A DNA stretch of 64,000 nt from Armillaria gallica (taxonomy: Eukaryota > Basidiomycota > Agaricomycetes > Agaricales > Physalacriaceae), in assembly GCA_037576215.1 (NCBI GenBank), contig JBANDB010000001.1:7750001-7814000 (forward strand). Direction: 5' to 3'. Below are positions 49,196-58,963 of this stretch, one piece after another; positions within the stretch are counted from its first letter, which is position 1; each line of letters starts with the position of its first letter. The notes under the pieces are model-generated. The model did not search any database. It had not been told where the DNA came from and worked only from the letters and a program-made list of their open reading frames with translations. The position numbers were made by a program, and so were the translations under genes.

Positions 49196-50641
49196 AAGGA
49201 GGCTGCCAGGTCCATACAATCCTTCTGATCCTTCATCATTTGCGTCATGGTCTTTCCCATCTTCAATCTCATCTCCTTATCTCACATACATTACTCTATC
49301 TTCCTCTTCCATCGCAATTTCCTCTATCATCACCACATTAGCAGCTCTGACACACGACGCGCCTCGAAATCTATTTGTAGGGCCCCCGGAAACGTTTACT
49401 GGGGGCTGCTGTTGGCTATCATTGGAGGCCTAAGTGAGCAATGCAATTAGATGTAAGAGCATTTGGAGGTTTTGAGAGTGTTAGTAGCCATGAGGTATGA
49501 TAACCGTCAGTAAAAACAATGGCACCATTACCATTCTGTTGAGGAACAAGTTGAAGAAACCAAGAAGAAACTGAGCCAAATCCTGGCTCCAAAACGACGA
49601 CTTGACAGCAACCTGACTATTCACGACTAGAATACATCATAAAAATAAAATACCTGCCTAGAATTAGTAACTAGAAGCAATTACAGGCGGGATAAATTGA
49701 AGCGATCATAAGTCAACTAGTTCAACTCGGACTTGAACGCATCAAACGCACCGAACGCAGATTTGTCACAACACTGTCACACATCTGCGTTTAATCTCGG
49801 ACGCATGCGTTTTAAAAAGGAACGCATGCGTGCGCTATCGGAACGCTTGCGTTCAATGTTTGGACACATGCGTGACTTATTTTTGAGATGCGTGAGTCTT
49901 TGCGTTAATTTTCGAGGTTCCTGATTCACTCAAAATTGAGAACAGCATAAGTACTTCGACACCAGAGGGTACTATATTCATTGTGATACTAGAACTTACC
50001 AACATGCATGCATTTATAGCCTTTCCATATGAATCCATCTCATTATTGAGTCATAATAAGTCATGGAGATATCTCCAGGAAATCCGGACAAGTAAGTTTA
50101 ATTTCAACAGAAAACATAATTACGACGTATTATTGAAATGACACTAGCTATCAGATGATCACGCATCTAAACGCATCGATCAGGGCACAAGCGCACGAAA
50201 GTTGAACTTACGCAAACGCAGACGAACGCAGTTGAACGCACACACGCAGGGGTCGAACGCAGAATTCTCTTGGCCCCTGCCGCGTCGCCCCAGCCATCCG
50301 CTCCGGTTCTTCCGAATCCTTGAGTTGCTTTGACTCGCGCTTTCTCGACGACTCAAAGTCACCCAGTAACTCGGAGGACTGCTGCATAGTGGTAACAGTG
50401 ATTTTTTGCTATTGACTATCTTCAAGCGCCCTCGTTCATAGCCCCTACCAAGCTCATGACTCGGAAGTTATTTCGAGAATTCGTTCATCTCCTTCACCTA
50501 GAACTTGTGGCTCTACGAAGATTTCAATTCCTTGTATTCAGCTCGGGTTACTGGGTTTTTACTTCTTAAAAACCCACAAAGAAAGAAATCAATCTTGCAA
50601 AGCGAATGTACCCACTAATAGGAACCACGTTGGAATCTTCT

Positions 50642-50702
50642 GTCCAGATCTGGTGTAACGGCAAGTGTTACATCAGACTCCAGTGTTCAATTCCCTGAGG
50701 AC
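50642..50702 (+). repeat. tRNA-like unit (61 bp)
   Basis: Begins GTCCAGATCTGGTGTAACGG, closely resembling the 5' half of a tRNA with an A box, and ends GTTCAATTCCCTGAGGAC, with GTCC/GGAC terminal pairing. A near relative lacking about 17 central bases lies on the minus strand at about 331-366. Confidence 0.5.
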
Positions 50703-50963
50703 GAATTCCTCTGACCCGCCTTTTTGCGGGAGAGATAAAATTCAGTCTCATGCTCGCATTGTGCGAGAACAAGCAACCGCGCCGCAAGTAAAGTGGGGAA
50801 ACTATCCACAGTATGCATGCTCTAGTGGCCTAACGGCAAGTCGGATGCCTAGGGATCGATTCACTAGGTTATTCATACTGTGATATGATATCCTTTTCAT
50901 GCTTACATGCTACTCGACCTCAGCGAAGCAATGACCAATATCCATTTATTGCATGACTCCATA

Positions 50964-51007
50964 CCCTATCGGCGTGCTGGACGGCTGGGGTTCGATTCCC
51001 TATAGGG
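50964..51007 (+). repeat. tRNA-like unit (44 bp)
   Basis: CCCTATCG at the start pairs with CTATAGGG at the end with one mismatch. The core GGGGTTCGATTCCC is a perfect B-box/T-arm match to real tRNAs. The shortest member seen. Confidence 0.5.
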
Positions 51008-51824
51008 ATATACGCCCAGGGCTTCTGTATATCTTTACATGAGCAAATCGCGTAAAGCGAAGATTACCGTGCTGGAAATATACCAGTCATTGCGATATAG
51101 AGCATATATCGTGTCAGTTACAGTCACGCCCAACCAACTTGTCAGCTGGTTGAAATCCTGTCGAGTATAGTCTAACAGTGAGTGTTCCATGCTGGAAGGA
51201 TGCATTCGGTTCAATTACCTAGGGTAGATCTCTACTGCCATGTCCCCCCGACATCCTCTTTTCTGAGTAACGCCAATACTCCCGAAGCCCTCCCTCAAGT
51301 ACCACGTCCATAACCACCACCCTCACCATGCAGACATTAAACATGGCTTTTGTTGCTGGGATCACAAGCTCATACCCAATTCTTTCAGGTACTTAATTTT
51401 CCTGGGAAAGGTACGTAGTCCTCCACCCAAAGCTGGTCTTTCTATGTATTCAGGCTGTCAGGCGTTGTAAGTGTTTGAGTCCCTTGAGTCCTCTACCAAA
51501 ATGTTGGTGAATGTCGATATTTGCTTCCGTCCTATCATTGAACGTGCCGACTCGCTAGGGAACATTCATTTAAACTCGACAGTGCCGGTCCATGCTTGGC
51601 GTACACCCGGGATTTAAATGTCAAAAGCTCGTGCTTGCATGCACCACCGAATATATCAGTACAATTTGCACTCTTCAGCTAGAACACACGTGGTGTAATC
51701 GCTAGCCCTTACAAGCTTCATTCTAGTTTCGGTTCACCGCTAATCACACTTTTTCGAACTCCTTCAGTGAAATATAAGGGCTTCCGAGAGTACACTGAGC
51801 GTTAAATATCCCAATTTACGTTTC

Positions 51825-51882
51825 GGATGTCGCGCAACAGGAAGTGTTCTTGTGGAAGCCCGGGTTTCAAGTCCCTGTATCC
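51825..51882 (+). repeat. tRNA-like unit (58 bp)
   Basis: GGAT...ATCC ends, an A-box-like CGCAACAGGAAGTG stretch and a GGGTTTCAAGTCCC core. Same length as the unit at 3819-3876. Confidence 0.45.
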
Positions 51883-52121
51883 CAATACGTTAGTAGTCAA
51901 TAAGTCTTTTGCATGAGCCATTAGTTTTAGTATCATACATGCACCTGGCTTTGATATGGAAAAGAACGTGTATTGCTCATCCGCTTCCCATTTTGCAGCA
52001 GGGTGTAATATTGAATAGAGTGCAGCAAGTCATATCAATGCCGGCTAGGAATACCAAGTAGCGAGAAGATATTGGAGTATGTGGCTGTACGAGTCGTCGG
52101 GATCGGTTACCCGCATCGGCC

Positions 52122-53209
52122 GGGGCCAAGAGAATTCTGCGTTCGACCGCTGCGTGCGTGCATTCAACTGCATTTGTCTGCGTTTGCGTAAGTTCAACTT
52201 GTGCGCGCTTGTGCCCTGATCGATGCGTTTAGATGCGTGGTCGTCTGATAGCTAGTGTCATTTCAATAATACGTCGTAATTATGTTTTCTGTTGAAATTA
52301 AACTTGTCCGGATTTCCTGGAGATATCTCCATGACTTATTATGACTCAATAATGAGATGGATTCATATGGAAAGGCTATAAATGCATGCATGTTGGTAAG
52401 TTCTAGTATCACAATGAATATAGTACCCTCTGGTGTCGAAGTACTTATGCTGTTCTCAATTTTGAGTGAATCAGGAACCTCGAAAATTAACGCAAAGACT
52501 CACGCATCTCAAAAATAAGTCACGCATGCGTCCAAACATTGAACGCAAGCGTTCCGATAGCGCACGCATGCGTTCCTTTTTAAAACGCATGTGTCCGAGA
52601 TTAAACGCAGATGTGTGACAGTGTTGTGACAAATCTGCGTTCGGTGCGTTTGATGCGTTCAAGTCCGAGTTGAACTAGTTGACTTATGATCGCTTCAATT
52701 TATTCTGCCCGTAATTGCTTCTAGTCACTCATACTAGGCAGGTATTTTATTTTTGTGATGTATTCTAGTTGTGCATAGCCAAATTGCCGTCAAGTCATCG
52801 GTTTTGAGCCAGGATTTGGCTCAGTTTCTTCTTTGTTTCTTCAACTTGTTCCTCAACAAAATGGTAATGGCGCCGTAGTTTTTACTGACGGTTATCATAC
52901 CTCATGACCACTAACACTCTCAAAACCTCCAAATGCTCTTACATTTAAAATACCAGCTTGAACACTAATGGACTCAGCTGTACAAAGACTCTACCATGAC
53001 AAATAAAGTTAATTATTGCCGGTGTCGATGTCATACTTGGTATAAATCTAATACGCAGTAAGTCTTACTTACACTGTAGCTGTTTGTAAGCACAAACGCA
53101 CAAGACGGCCAACAAACGCACCCATGTCACGCTCACGCAGACGTGACAAACGCATGCGTGAAAACGCAAACGCACGCACGCAAACGCAAACGCAGAATTC
53201 TATGTGCCC
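52122..53209. mobile_element. TIR element, right (uninterrupted) copy, 1088 bp
   Basis: Inverted relative to the copy at 44246-50277. Ends GGGGCCAAGAGAATTC and (reverse complement) GGGCACATAGAATTC, flanked by the 8 bp direct repeat CATCGGCC (52114-52121 and 53210-53217). CpG-containing GCATGCGT/AACGCA words are intact. A 63-codon frame at 52471-52662 (minus) has a near-identical twin at 49733-49924 (plus) in the other copy, but this probably only reflects the copies' similarity. Confidence 0.85.
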
Positions 53210-53217
53210 CATCGGCC

Positions 53218-53518
53218 GTACCCGGCAGTACCTTTCATTACCATTTTCAATTTCTTTTCCTTCTTTACCGTTTACCTTCACGTCGACGTACATAGGCTAA
53301 ACGAGTTGCGTCCTTGTGCCCTCCCGTGCTCGAACTACGACAGAAGAATCCCCGTCGAACTCACCAATATTTTGATACACTTTAGTCTCATAATTTCCTC
53401 CGCGATCTGTATCAGGATCCGAAACCTACATAAAAATAAGTGTAGGAACAAAAGGAATAAAAGAAGGCTCACCGTCACGCGCAGTACAGCCTCGGCTTGG
53501 GCTCGAAGACGTAAAACA
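53218..53518. other. Intergenic DNA
   Basis: About 300 bp between the TIR element and NAPE-PLD pseudogene D. I see nothing assignable; a short, CpG-rich stretch without recognisable coding signal. Confidence 0.4.
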
Positions 53519-54660
53519 CTATCCTGGTGCACATGACGTATAGTGGATTATCGACAACCTCGGCTTATATAAACTGGAATGAAATGAGTCAATGGAGCGC
53601 AATGAAGCACCGCACGTACCTGTCGCCAGGTGGAATCCGCGAAACCACTCTCCAATCTTGTTGAACGTCGGGCACAGTCGCCTTTCTTCTCCATCCTTGG
53701 CGGTATCACCGGTCACCAGAAATACCGACGTTGACGAAAAACATGCCAAGTATCTCCATGCATCAGGTGTTCCACTGATCGAGTGTATGCGCGATAACGC
53801 TATCGATTCGATGCACTTATCGTCGCCTAGTGGGAAGAAATATGTTTGCGCATGCGTCCCTTCAAGCAGCATGCAGATGATGTATCAGGTTAGGAAAGGT
53901 GCCGGTCAGCACACGACAGAGCGGAAGAGGGCGGCGCATACTGGGTTAACAACGATAACGTCATCTTTACGCTGGGCGAGTATCTATCGGCTGGGTCGAA
54001 CGATTCCCTTGAGCATTTCACGATGAAAAAGCAAGCGTGACCACGTTGCCTTGATGTTTGACAAGGCATCCGCCACCGTCCACGTAAGGGTACTCAGAGG
54101 AATTCCGACTCCAGGTTTGCGGCGAACAAAATCGGCGAGCTATCCAATGATTAACGGCAAAACCCTATGAATTCCATAGCCCAAACACGCACCATATTCA
54201 GTACGTCCATCTTTACATTCTTCCTCTAGCTCGGCCACGTAACCATAAGTCTGGCATCATACTTCCTTGTCTTCGAAAGATGTGCCGGGTGTCTCCATAC
54301 GTCGAGCGTCCCAACAATCGAGTGCAGTGCTGTGACGGGCACGTTTGAATAGGATGGTCAGATTAAGGACCGGTGTCTATGCTAAAAGAGAGTTAGCGTG
54401 TGACGGGATTTGGGCGGTTCGCGCGTACCGGTTGTAAAGATCAAGAACATCGGCCGCGCCCCTATCTGATAGGATGATACTCACCGAAATTGCAACCACA
54501 TCCACCGCGATCTTGCAAGGCGGCTTGGTGTACCTCATTGGGCAGAGAAACTGGCTAGGCAAGTACCTATTGCATAATGGAGGCTCGAACAGAACCCATC
54601 CATAGCGAAGACCAAACGGCATCTCGACGAGGAAAAGCGCATAGGCCAATCACACAGGAC
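53519..54660 (-). pseudogene. Chimeric NAPE-PLD-like pseudogene D
   Basis: Minus strand, in order: an exon-2 part near 54645-54480 (ALFLVEMPFG, RYLPSQFLCPMRYTKPPCKI), the following intron, a piece near 54310-54270 (GTLDVWRHPAHL-like), then exon-2 sequence again near 54130-54050 (GVGIPLSTLTW-like), exon 4 near 53850-53620 (FPLGDDKCIESIA.., VTGDTAKDGEERRLCPTFNKIGEWF). This doubled order is the same as in pseudogene C, so C and D share a chimeric ancestor. Unlike C it keeps many CpGs. No usable frame. Confidence 0.75.
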
Positions 54661-55305
54661 AACTGCGAATAAGCCGGCGCGCTTGCGAGAGAGGTTCTGG
54701 GCAACGTGCGGGAGGATGACGTAGGCTGTGTCCAGATATCGCATGACGGTGCAGGTTCTTACTGAGGTCTGCTCATAGTAGTACATAGCAAATAGGCGCC
54801 TCTTGAAGGAGAGATCCATCGTTTCTTTTTGCGTCATATAGTCGGGACGAAGCAGCCTCGGCAAACTCCGTGCCGAACCTAATCACTAACGCCGAGCATC
54901 ACTTGTTAGGTTCAATATGTCATGCCTTCTACCGTCATCCAACAACGTTGTCCAGACCCGACAGTCCAGGGTTCCGGCGAGGAGGGCTGAAAGTCGCTCC
55001 CAGATATAGTTGATGCCACCCTATATCCTAAATTGGTTGTCAATAACGACAAAGGAGCACATCTGGCGAGTTTTTCCTTGCGCTCCACTTATCTTCTCAT
55101 AGCTTCATAGTCTGTCTATCAAACCGCCAGTCTAGATGCGACTAAATTTACGAGGGCGGTCATTATCCTGCAGGGCAAGTCAAGTTATATTTCTGAACCA
55201 GAGACCACTATGCCGCTAATGCCGTCACACAGCAACGGGCTTGCTGGTCTGGCGCGTACCTACAGCTGACACATGTTATTATTCTTCTCATGTCCTTCAT
55301 ACAGA
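54661..55305. other. Intergenic DNA or unrecognised 5' exons
   Basis: No motif recognised. The 5' end of the downstream alpha/beta-hydrolase gene should lie here; a possible intron runs 55256-55305 (GTACCTAC...CATACAG). Confidence 0.3.
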
Positions 55306-56310
55306 TTGGAATGCGGCGAACAATGCACTTTCCAAGGCGACGTACAATGACCCCGCTATCAAACGTGGCGAGATATACATTATGTGTCCACGCTTCCTCA
55401 CGGAGGCTGATCTACGTGCGGGGGCTTCGCAGGACGGACAGCTCCTATGGAGAAAAACGACTTGGATTAGCGGACAACTGAATATCGCCCCCGATTCCGT
55501 TTATCGGTGTTAGCAGTTTTGACGTCCTTGATGCACTAGTCGCGTATTACATGGACAGAAACCTGTATTCAAATCTAAAGGTAATGACAGGTAGAGAAAT
55601 TCTGTAACTTTGTTTCAGGTCCTCGTCATCGGAAGTCACTCTGCTGGCGGCCAAATGGCTCAGTGTTACGCAATTCTGAGAACATCAACCGATGACAGGT
55701 TACATTTCTGGATCGGTAATTCCTCTTTTCTCGGCGGTACGACAGAAGGAGCTAAATTGATTGCATACAGCTAATCCTGGATCTCTTTGTTGGCTAACGC
55801 CGAATCACCCGATTCCAAACGGCGGGTGTGAAGACGTCGATGCTTTCAAATACGGGCTGGAATCGAATTTACCTGCATATGCAAGCAAGAACGCCCTTGC
55901 TCTTGGAAGAGAGGGTATCATCGAGATAGCATAGCCGGACGCTCAAGTATGCTTGGGGACTGGTACGTGTAATAAATTCCCCCTCGAAGATCCCAAAGAC
56001 CGGACCTTTTAGAAAGATGAAGGAAATGGAGACAACTGAGTTCAAGCGCAGGCGAGTAGCCACAGCCGTGTTCTTTCGGGTTTCTTCAATTAGAAACTGA
56101 TACATTCATTGTAGACTAAGAACAAAATCATTTCGAAAGGGGACGGAACTTGGTCGCGATGCTAGAAGATATGGGTGGTATACCCAAACTCACCACCGTT
56201 GATTGGGTGCCTGGAGTGAGCCATAGCGGTGAAGGTATGATGGCAAGTGATGCAGGAATCGAAAAGTGGGTGTACACGCTCCTTGAGCTCGTGACTATGA
56301 AGACTACAGC
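55306..56310 (+). pseudogene. Alpha/beta-hydrolase family gene, decayed
   Basis: Matches a fungal alpha/beta-hydrolase family of unknown substrate. Exon pieces: RGEIYIMCPRFLTEADL and WRKTTWISGQLNIAPDSV (55370-55505); SFDVLDALVAYYMDRNLYSNLK (about 55520-55580); an intron to about 55618; VLVIGSHSAGGQMAQCYAIL with the nucleophile Ser near 55640; an intron about 55715-55770; NPGSLCWLTPN, DAFKYGLESNLPAYA (to about 55925); a KYAWG-like scrap near 55948; and LVAMLEDMGGIPKLTTVDWVPGVSHSGEGMM (56152-56250) with the probable catalytic His in VSH. About 10 extra bases at 55500-55510 and a second shift near 55925 break the frame, and a weak stretch spans 55960-56140. No N-terminal signal region was found. 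Confidence 0.6.
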
Positions 56311-56826
56311 TGTTCCGGTACTTAAGTCGAGCCATCGATCAAACCGTAAACGGCAGTGCCATTCTTGTTTAGCACAGTGTCTACCGTCTAATTGATATCG
56401 CATCAGAATAATTACTTCCTTTCATCACGAGAGTCGTGTCTTGCTTTGATTTTCTCAGCCTTCATTCGTGGGAGCCAAAAGTTGAAGTGTTCGAACACAA
56501 AGTCTGCTCCGGTATGTTTCTTATTCCATGCTCTATCCTAGTTGTACGTACCCTTCAGTTATCGAAGGAGGGCAATAAACCGTGGACACTATCGCATGCC
56601 AGATCCGCAGCCTCATTGAATTGTGAATGAGAGTAGCAAAGAACCCGCTTCGAACTTGAACACTTCGGCCCAGTGGTGCTGAAAAGGTACTCGATTTATA
56701 TCAAGTCAAGTCGATGTCATGGGTTCGATTTCGTGGTCGAAAACTGTTCTTGAAATCCAAGCATCGCACAAGCACGCTAAACTCGGACATGGGGTGATGC
56801 CTAACATTACCGCTTCTCATTCAGAG

Positions 56827-56871
56827 GGATAGAAAAGTACCCAGTAGCCCGGGGTTCGACTCCAGGTATCC
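56827..56871 (+). repeat. tRNA-like unit (45 bp)
   Basis: GGATA at the start pairs with TATCC at the end; the core CGGGGTTCGACTCC is B-box-like. Confidence 0.45.
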
Positions 56872-58129
56872 GAAGCCTCGTCATTTCTGTATGGTTTACT
56901 CTTATCTAATATCAAGTACAGCGAAAATGCCTTTTGGTTGTTCGTGGTACCCACACAGTATCAAATCGCCAGGAATCAGGACGTTGTTCTTCGAAATATA
57001 GTGAATAAAACCTGTGGCGCGAGGTGCGTGGGGAGAGATTCTCATATGTTTTTCTGTTTCACTTGTCGAGGTTTTGCTGAGAGATTCTTTTGGCAACAGA
57101 TTGTACTTAGTACCCTCGTCATTGACGTTATACGTGTAAGGCTTAGGCTCAGGGTTTCATGGCGAGTGCTAGCGACCTTGAAGTCAACGTCGCAAGCAAG
57201 TTGTTAGCTTTTTACTGCTCGTTGACCTTGTGGTTTGTGCGTAGTAATCATATCTCCGAAGGCGCGCATGCCATCTTCTGGGCTGGTACTTTTTTGTTTG
57301 ACTGCATGTCGAATTCGTGACCTTCAAAGCGGTGTCAGAACTGCAGAGGTAACGACCGTTACAATTTACATGTTTCTGCGTACCCTTTTTTCTTGTGTAG
57401 GACTCCACGTACCTCCGTGGTATAAATGCCGTCCCGATGCTTTGATTGAGAATAAACTGACTCTATGTGTCAAAATACCCGACTCCTTAGGGTTTTCTGA
57501 GCCCTGATACCTAGCCGCTTATCTTATTCTCCTCCACATATACAAACACCAGTCTTCACTTCTCTTATCATCAAAGCTTGAATTGATCTTAATTTCCTGG
57601 CAATTTCCTAGCCTAGGCCGTCCAGCCTCTTTGGAATGGTCTGGTTCGTGAAGGAATTCTCTTTCGCTTTATTGACGGATTAGCAGGTTCTGGTTTTGGT
57701 AACAGAGCAAGGCACACTGTGGTGAATGATTTGGTCACAGACTGTGAAAGAAGATCACGTCGCGAGTAGTAGCCGTGCCGGACGCGGCATGTCCGGCGAT
57801 AGCCGCAATTTTGATTGCGCACTATTGAGCTTGGTCTTTGACGACGATGAACTAACAACACTCCCCGCCCTTCCACTGACAATTGTCTGCTACTTCGATA
57901 TCAACGCTCCTCCTAGCAAAGCTCCCGGCTCATCCATCTCACCACACCGTACAAGAATATGTGTTAGGATTCTGCCGAAATCCGGATATGCGAGCACGAG
58001 GCGAGGAGTGATGATCGAAGCGAGGTAAGATTAATTAGAAGTGATGTACGTCGTTAGGGAATAGAATGGATTCCGGCAAGGGTTCGTGAGGAGACCTGAG
58101 TGGTCCGGTTTGCGAGGTTAATGAGATCA

Positions 58130-58290
58130 GTAAGCGCGAAGCAATTACTGTAAGACGTAGCCGGTAAGCGCGGAGCTATTACCGAGGGGAAAACCGATAC
58201 AGAAGCCTGTAAGCGCAAAGCTATTACGGGCCGTAGGTGAAGGCAAGCGCTAGGCGTATCCAATGGCTTGTTCAGCAAGCGCTAGGCGTA
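58130..58290 (+). repeat. Cluster of GTAAGCGC..TTAC short palindromic repeats
   Basis: Three 19 bp copies of GTAAGCGCNNAGCNATTAC at 58130-58148, 58164-58182 and 58209-58227, spaced by 34 and 45 bp and ending in inverted GTAA/TTAC. They are followed by two copies of CAAGCGCTAGGCGTA at about 58244 and 58274. Their spacing is irregular, so this is not a CRISPR-like array. Confidence 0.55.
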
Positions 58291-58660
58291 GCTGAGGGTT
58301 CACGCAGTGTGAGGGTACTGAAAGTAATAGATTGGATAATTTCTCATACAATGGTAAGTGCAGCTTTATATACTAGGGATGGTTTGAGTCATTATTGTTC
58401 TACAATATTCTACTGTATTCTGGTGTCTGTAGGAAAAATAGAGAAAGTAAGAGAAGATACGAGCGAGTCACCTTTGAGACCGAGAAGCCCGAGTATAGGC
58501 ATGTGTTGACTCATGGGCCGAGTCGGCAGGTACCCGATATCCATAACAATATGCCTAGTCTGGATGCCCACATTTGCTAGGCTCGCCATCAAGACCCATG
58601 CACTGAGCTTTTGATCGCCCGGCAAAGCCGCCGGAATTAGAGACGATTGACTATCTGAAG

Positions 58661-58924
58661 ATGCCAGGCATGTCGATGAAGGCGCCCGAGCACCCGCTGC
58701 AGTATCTTTGGTGCATGTCTTACTCTGCATGTTTTCCCGACCAATCTAAGCCATTTGAGGATGGTGTACTACGATACAAACGCCAAGTATTTCTGCACCC
58801 CCACCTCGAACTCGTAACCTTCTCTAAAGTCAAGTGGGATTCGAATTGCGAGCTTTTCAAACCAGGTATCAAGCCTACGTCGGAGGACATGGCCAATGCG
58901 AATCCAGGCCCTTCCGTCTACTAG
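58661..58924 (+). CDS. Hypothetical 87-codon frame
   Basis: Opens at a true ATG and ends 39 bp before the TIR element at 58964. The translation is charged and aromatic-rich (YKRQVFLHPHLELVTFSKVKW) with no membrane segment or known motif. May be an exon of a longer gene or chance. Confidence 0.2.
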   Translation: MPGMSMKAPEHPLQYLWCMSYSACFPDQSKPFEDGVLRYKRQVFLHPHLELVTFSKVKWDSNCELFKPGIKPTSEDMANANPGPSVY

Positions 58925-58963
58925 TTATCTATCCTGTGTTAGACTGCCGGGATATTCCATCTG

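Larger units (their letters stand above)
46341..49450 (+). mobile_element. Tyrosine-recombinase element (Crypton- or DIRS-related), 3110 bp
   Basis: Ends are fixed to the base by the empty site in the inverted TIR copy: GGTATTTTAA joins directly to ATGTAAGAGC there, so the insert CTGGGTTTAA...GCAATTAG has no target duplication and no deletion. That fits tyrosine-recombinase integration. An 8 bp CTAATTGC at 46369 is the inverse of the terminal GCAATTAG. A GCCCCC/GGGGGC hairpin lies at 49382-49406. It encodes a Gag-like frame and a recombinase; no reverse transcriptase or RNase H. Confidence 0.8.
44246..50277. mobile_element. TIR element, left copy, carrying nested Helitron and tyrosine-recombinase elements
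   Basis: Outer end GGGCATGTAGAATTC and inner end (reverse complement) GGGGCCAAGAGAATTC. Flanked by an 8 bp target duplication: TGCTGCAT (44238-44245) and TGCCGCGT (50278-50285), which differ only by two CpG transitions. Without the nested elements it is about 1.1 kb, matching the uninterrupted inverted copy at 52122-53209. The body is rich in GCATGCGT-like and AACGCA words. No transposase. The 8 bp duplication suggests a hAT-like or other 8 bp class, not proven. Confidence 0.8.
50286..52113. other. Spacer between the inverted TIR elements, with tRNA-like units
   Basis: No supported gene. Plus-strand tRNA-like units at 50642-50702, 50964-51007 and 51825-51882, and looser ones with B-box-like cores near 50850, 51138, 51205. 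This is among the densest clusters of these units in the window. Confidence 0.45.
56311..58963. other. Mostly unassigned DNA
   Basis: Open frames such as plus 57726-58028 and plus 58661-58924 exist, but I recognise no domain and cannot build exon chains. One tRNA-like unit (56827-56871) and a cluster of short palindromic repeats (58130-58290) are present. Confidence 0.35.

Noticed and set aside
50641..51010. Candidate functional tRNA genes
   Set aside because: The units are 44-61 bp and lack an anticodon arm, so they cannot be ordinary tRNA genes; they are listed as tRNA-like repeats instead.
52471..52662. 63-codon frame repeated at 49733-49924
   Set aside because: Both copies lie in the body of the same TIR element; similarity is explained by the element and no coding signal is evident.
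56902..57096. Minus-strand peptide containing GDLILCGY, reminiscent of the fumarylacetoacetate-hydrolase motif GDLILTGTP
   Set aside because: Only about eight residues match, the key TGTPxGVG part is absent, and the flanking frames show no other family motif.
58130..58227. Possible CRISPR-like array
   Set aside because: Three imperfect repeats with irregular spacing in a eukaryotic genome; CRISPR arrays are not expected and the pattern does not fit.
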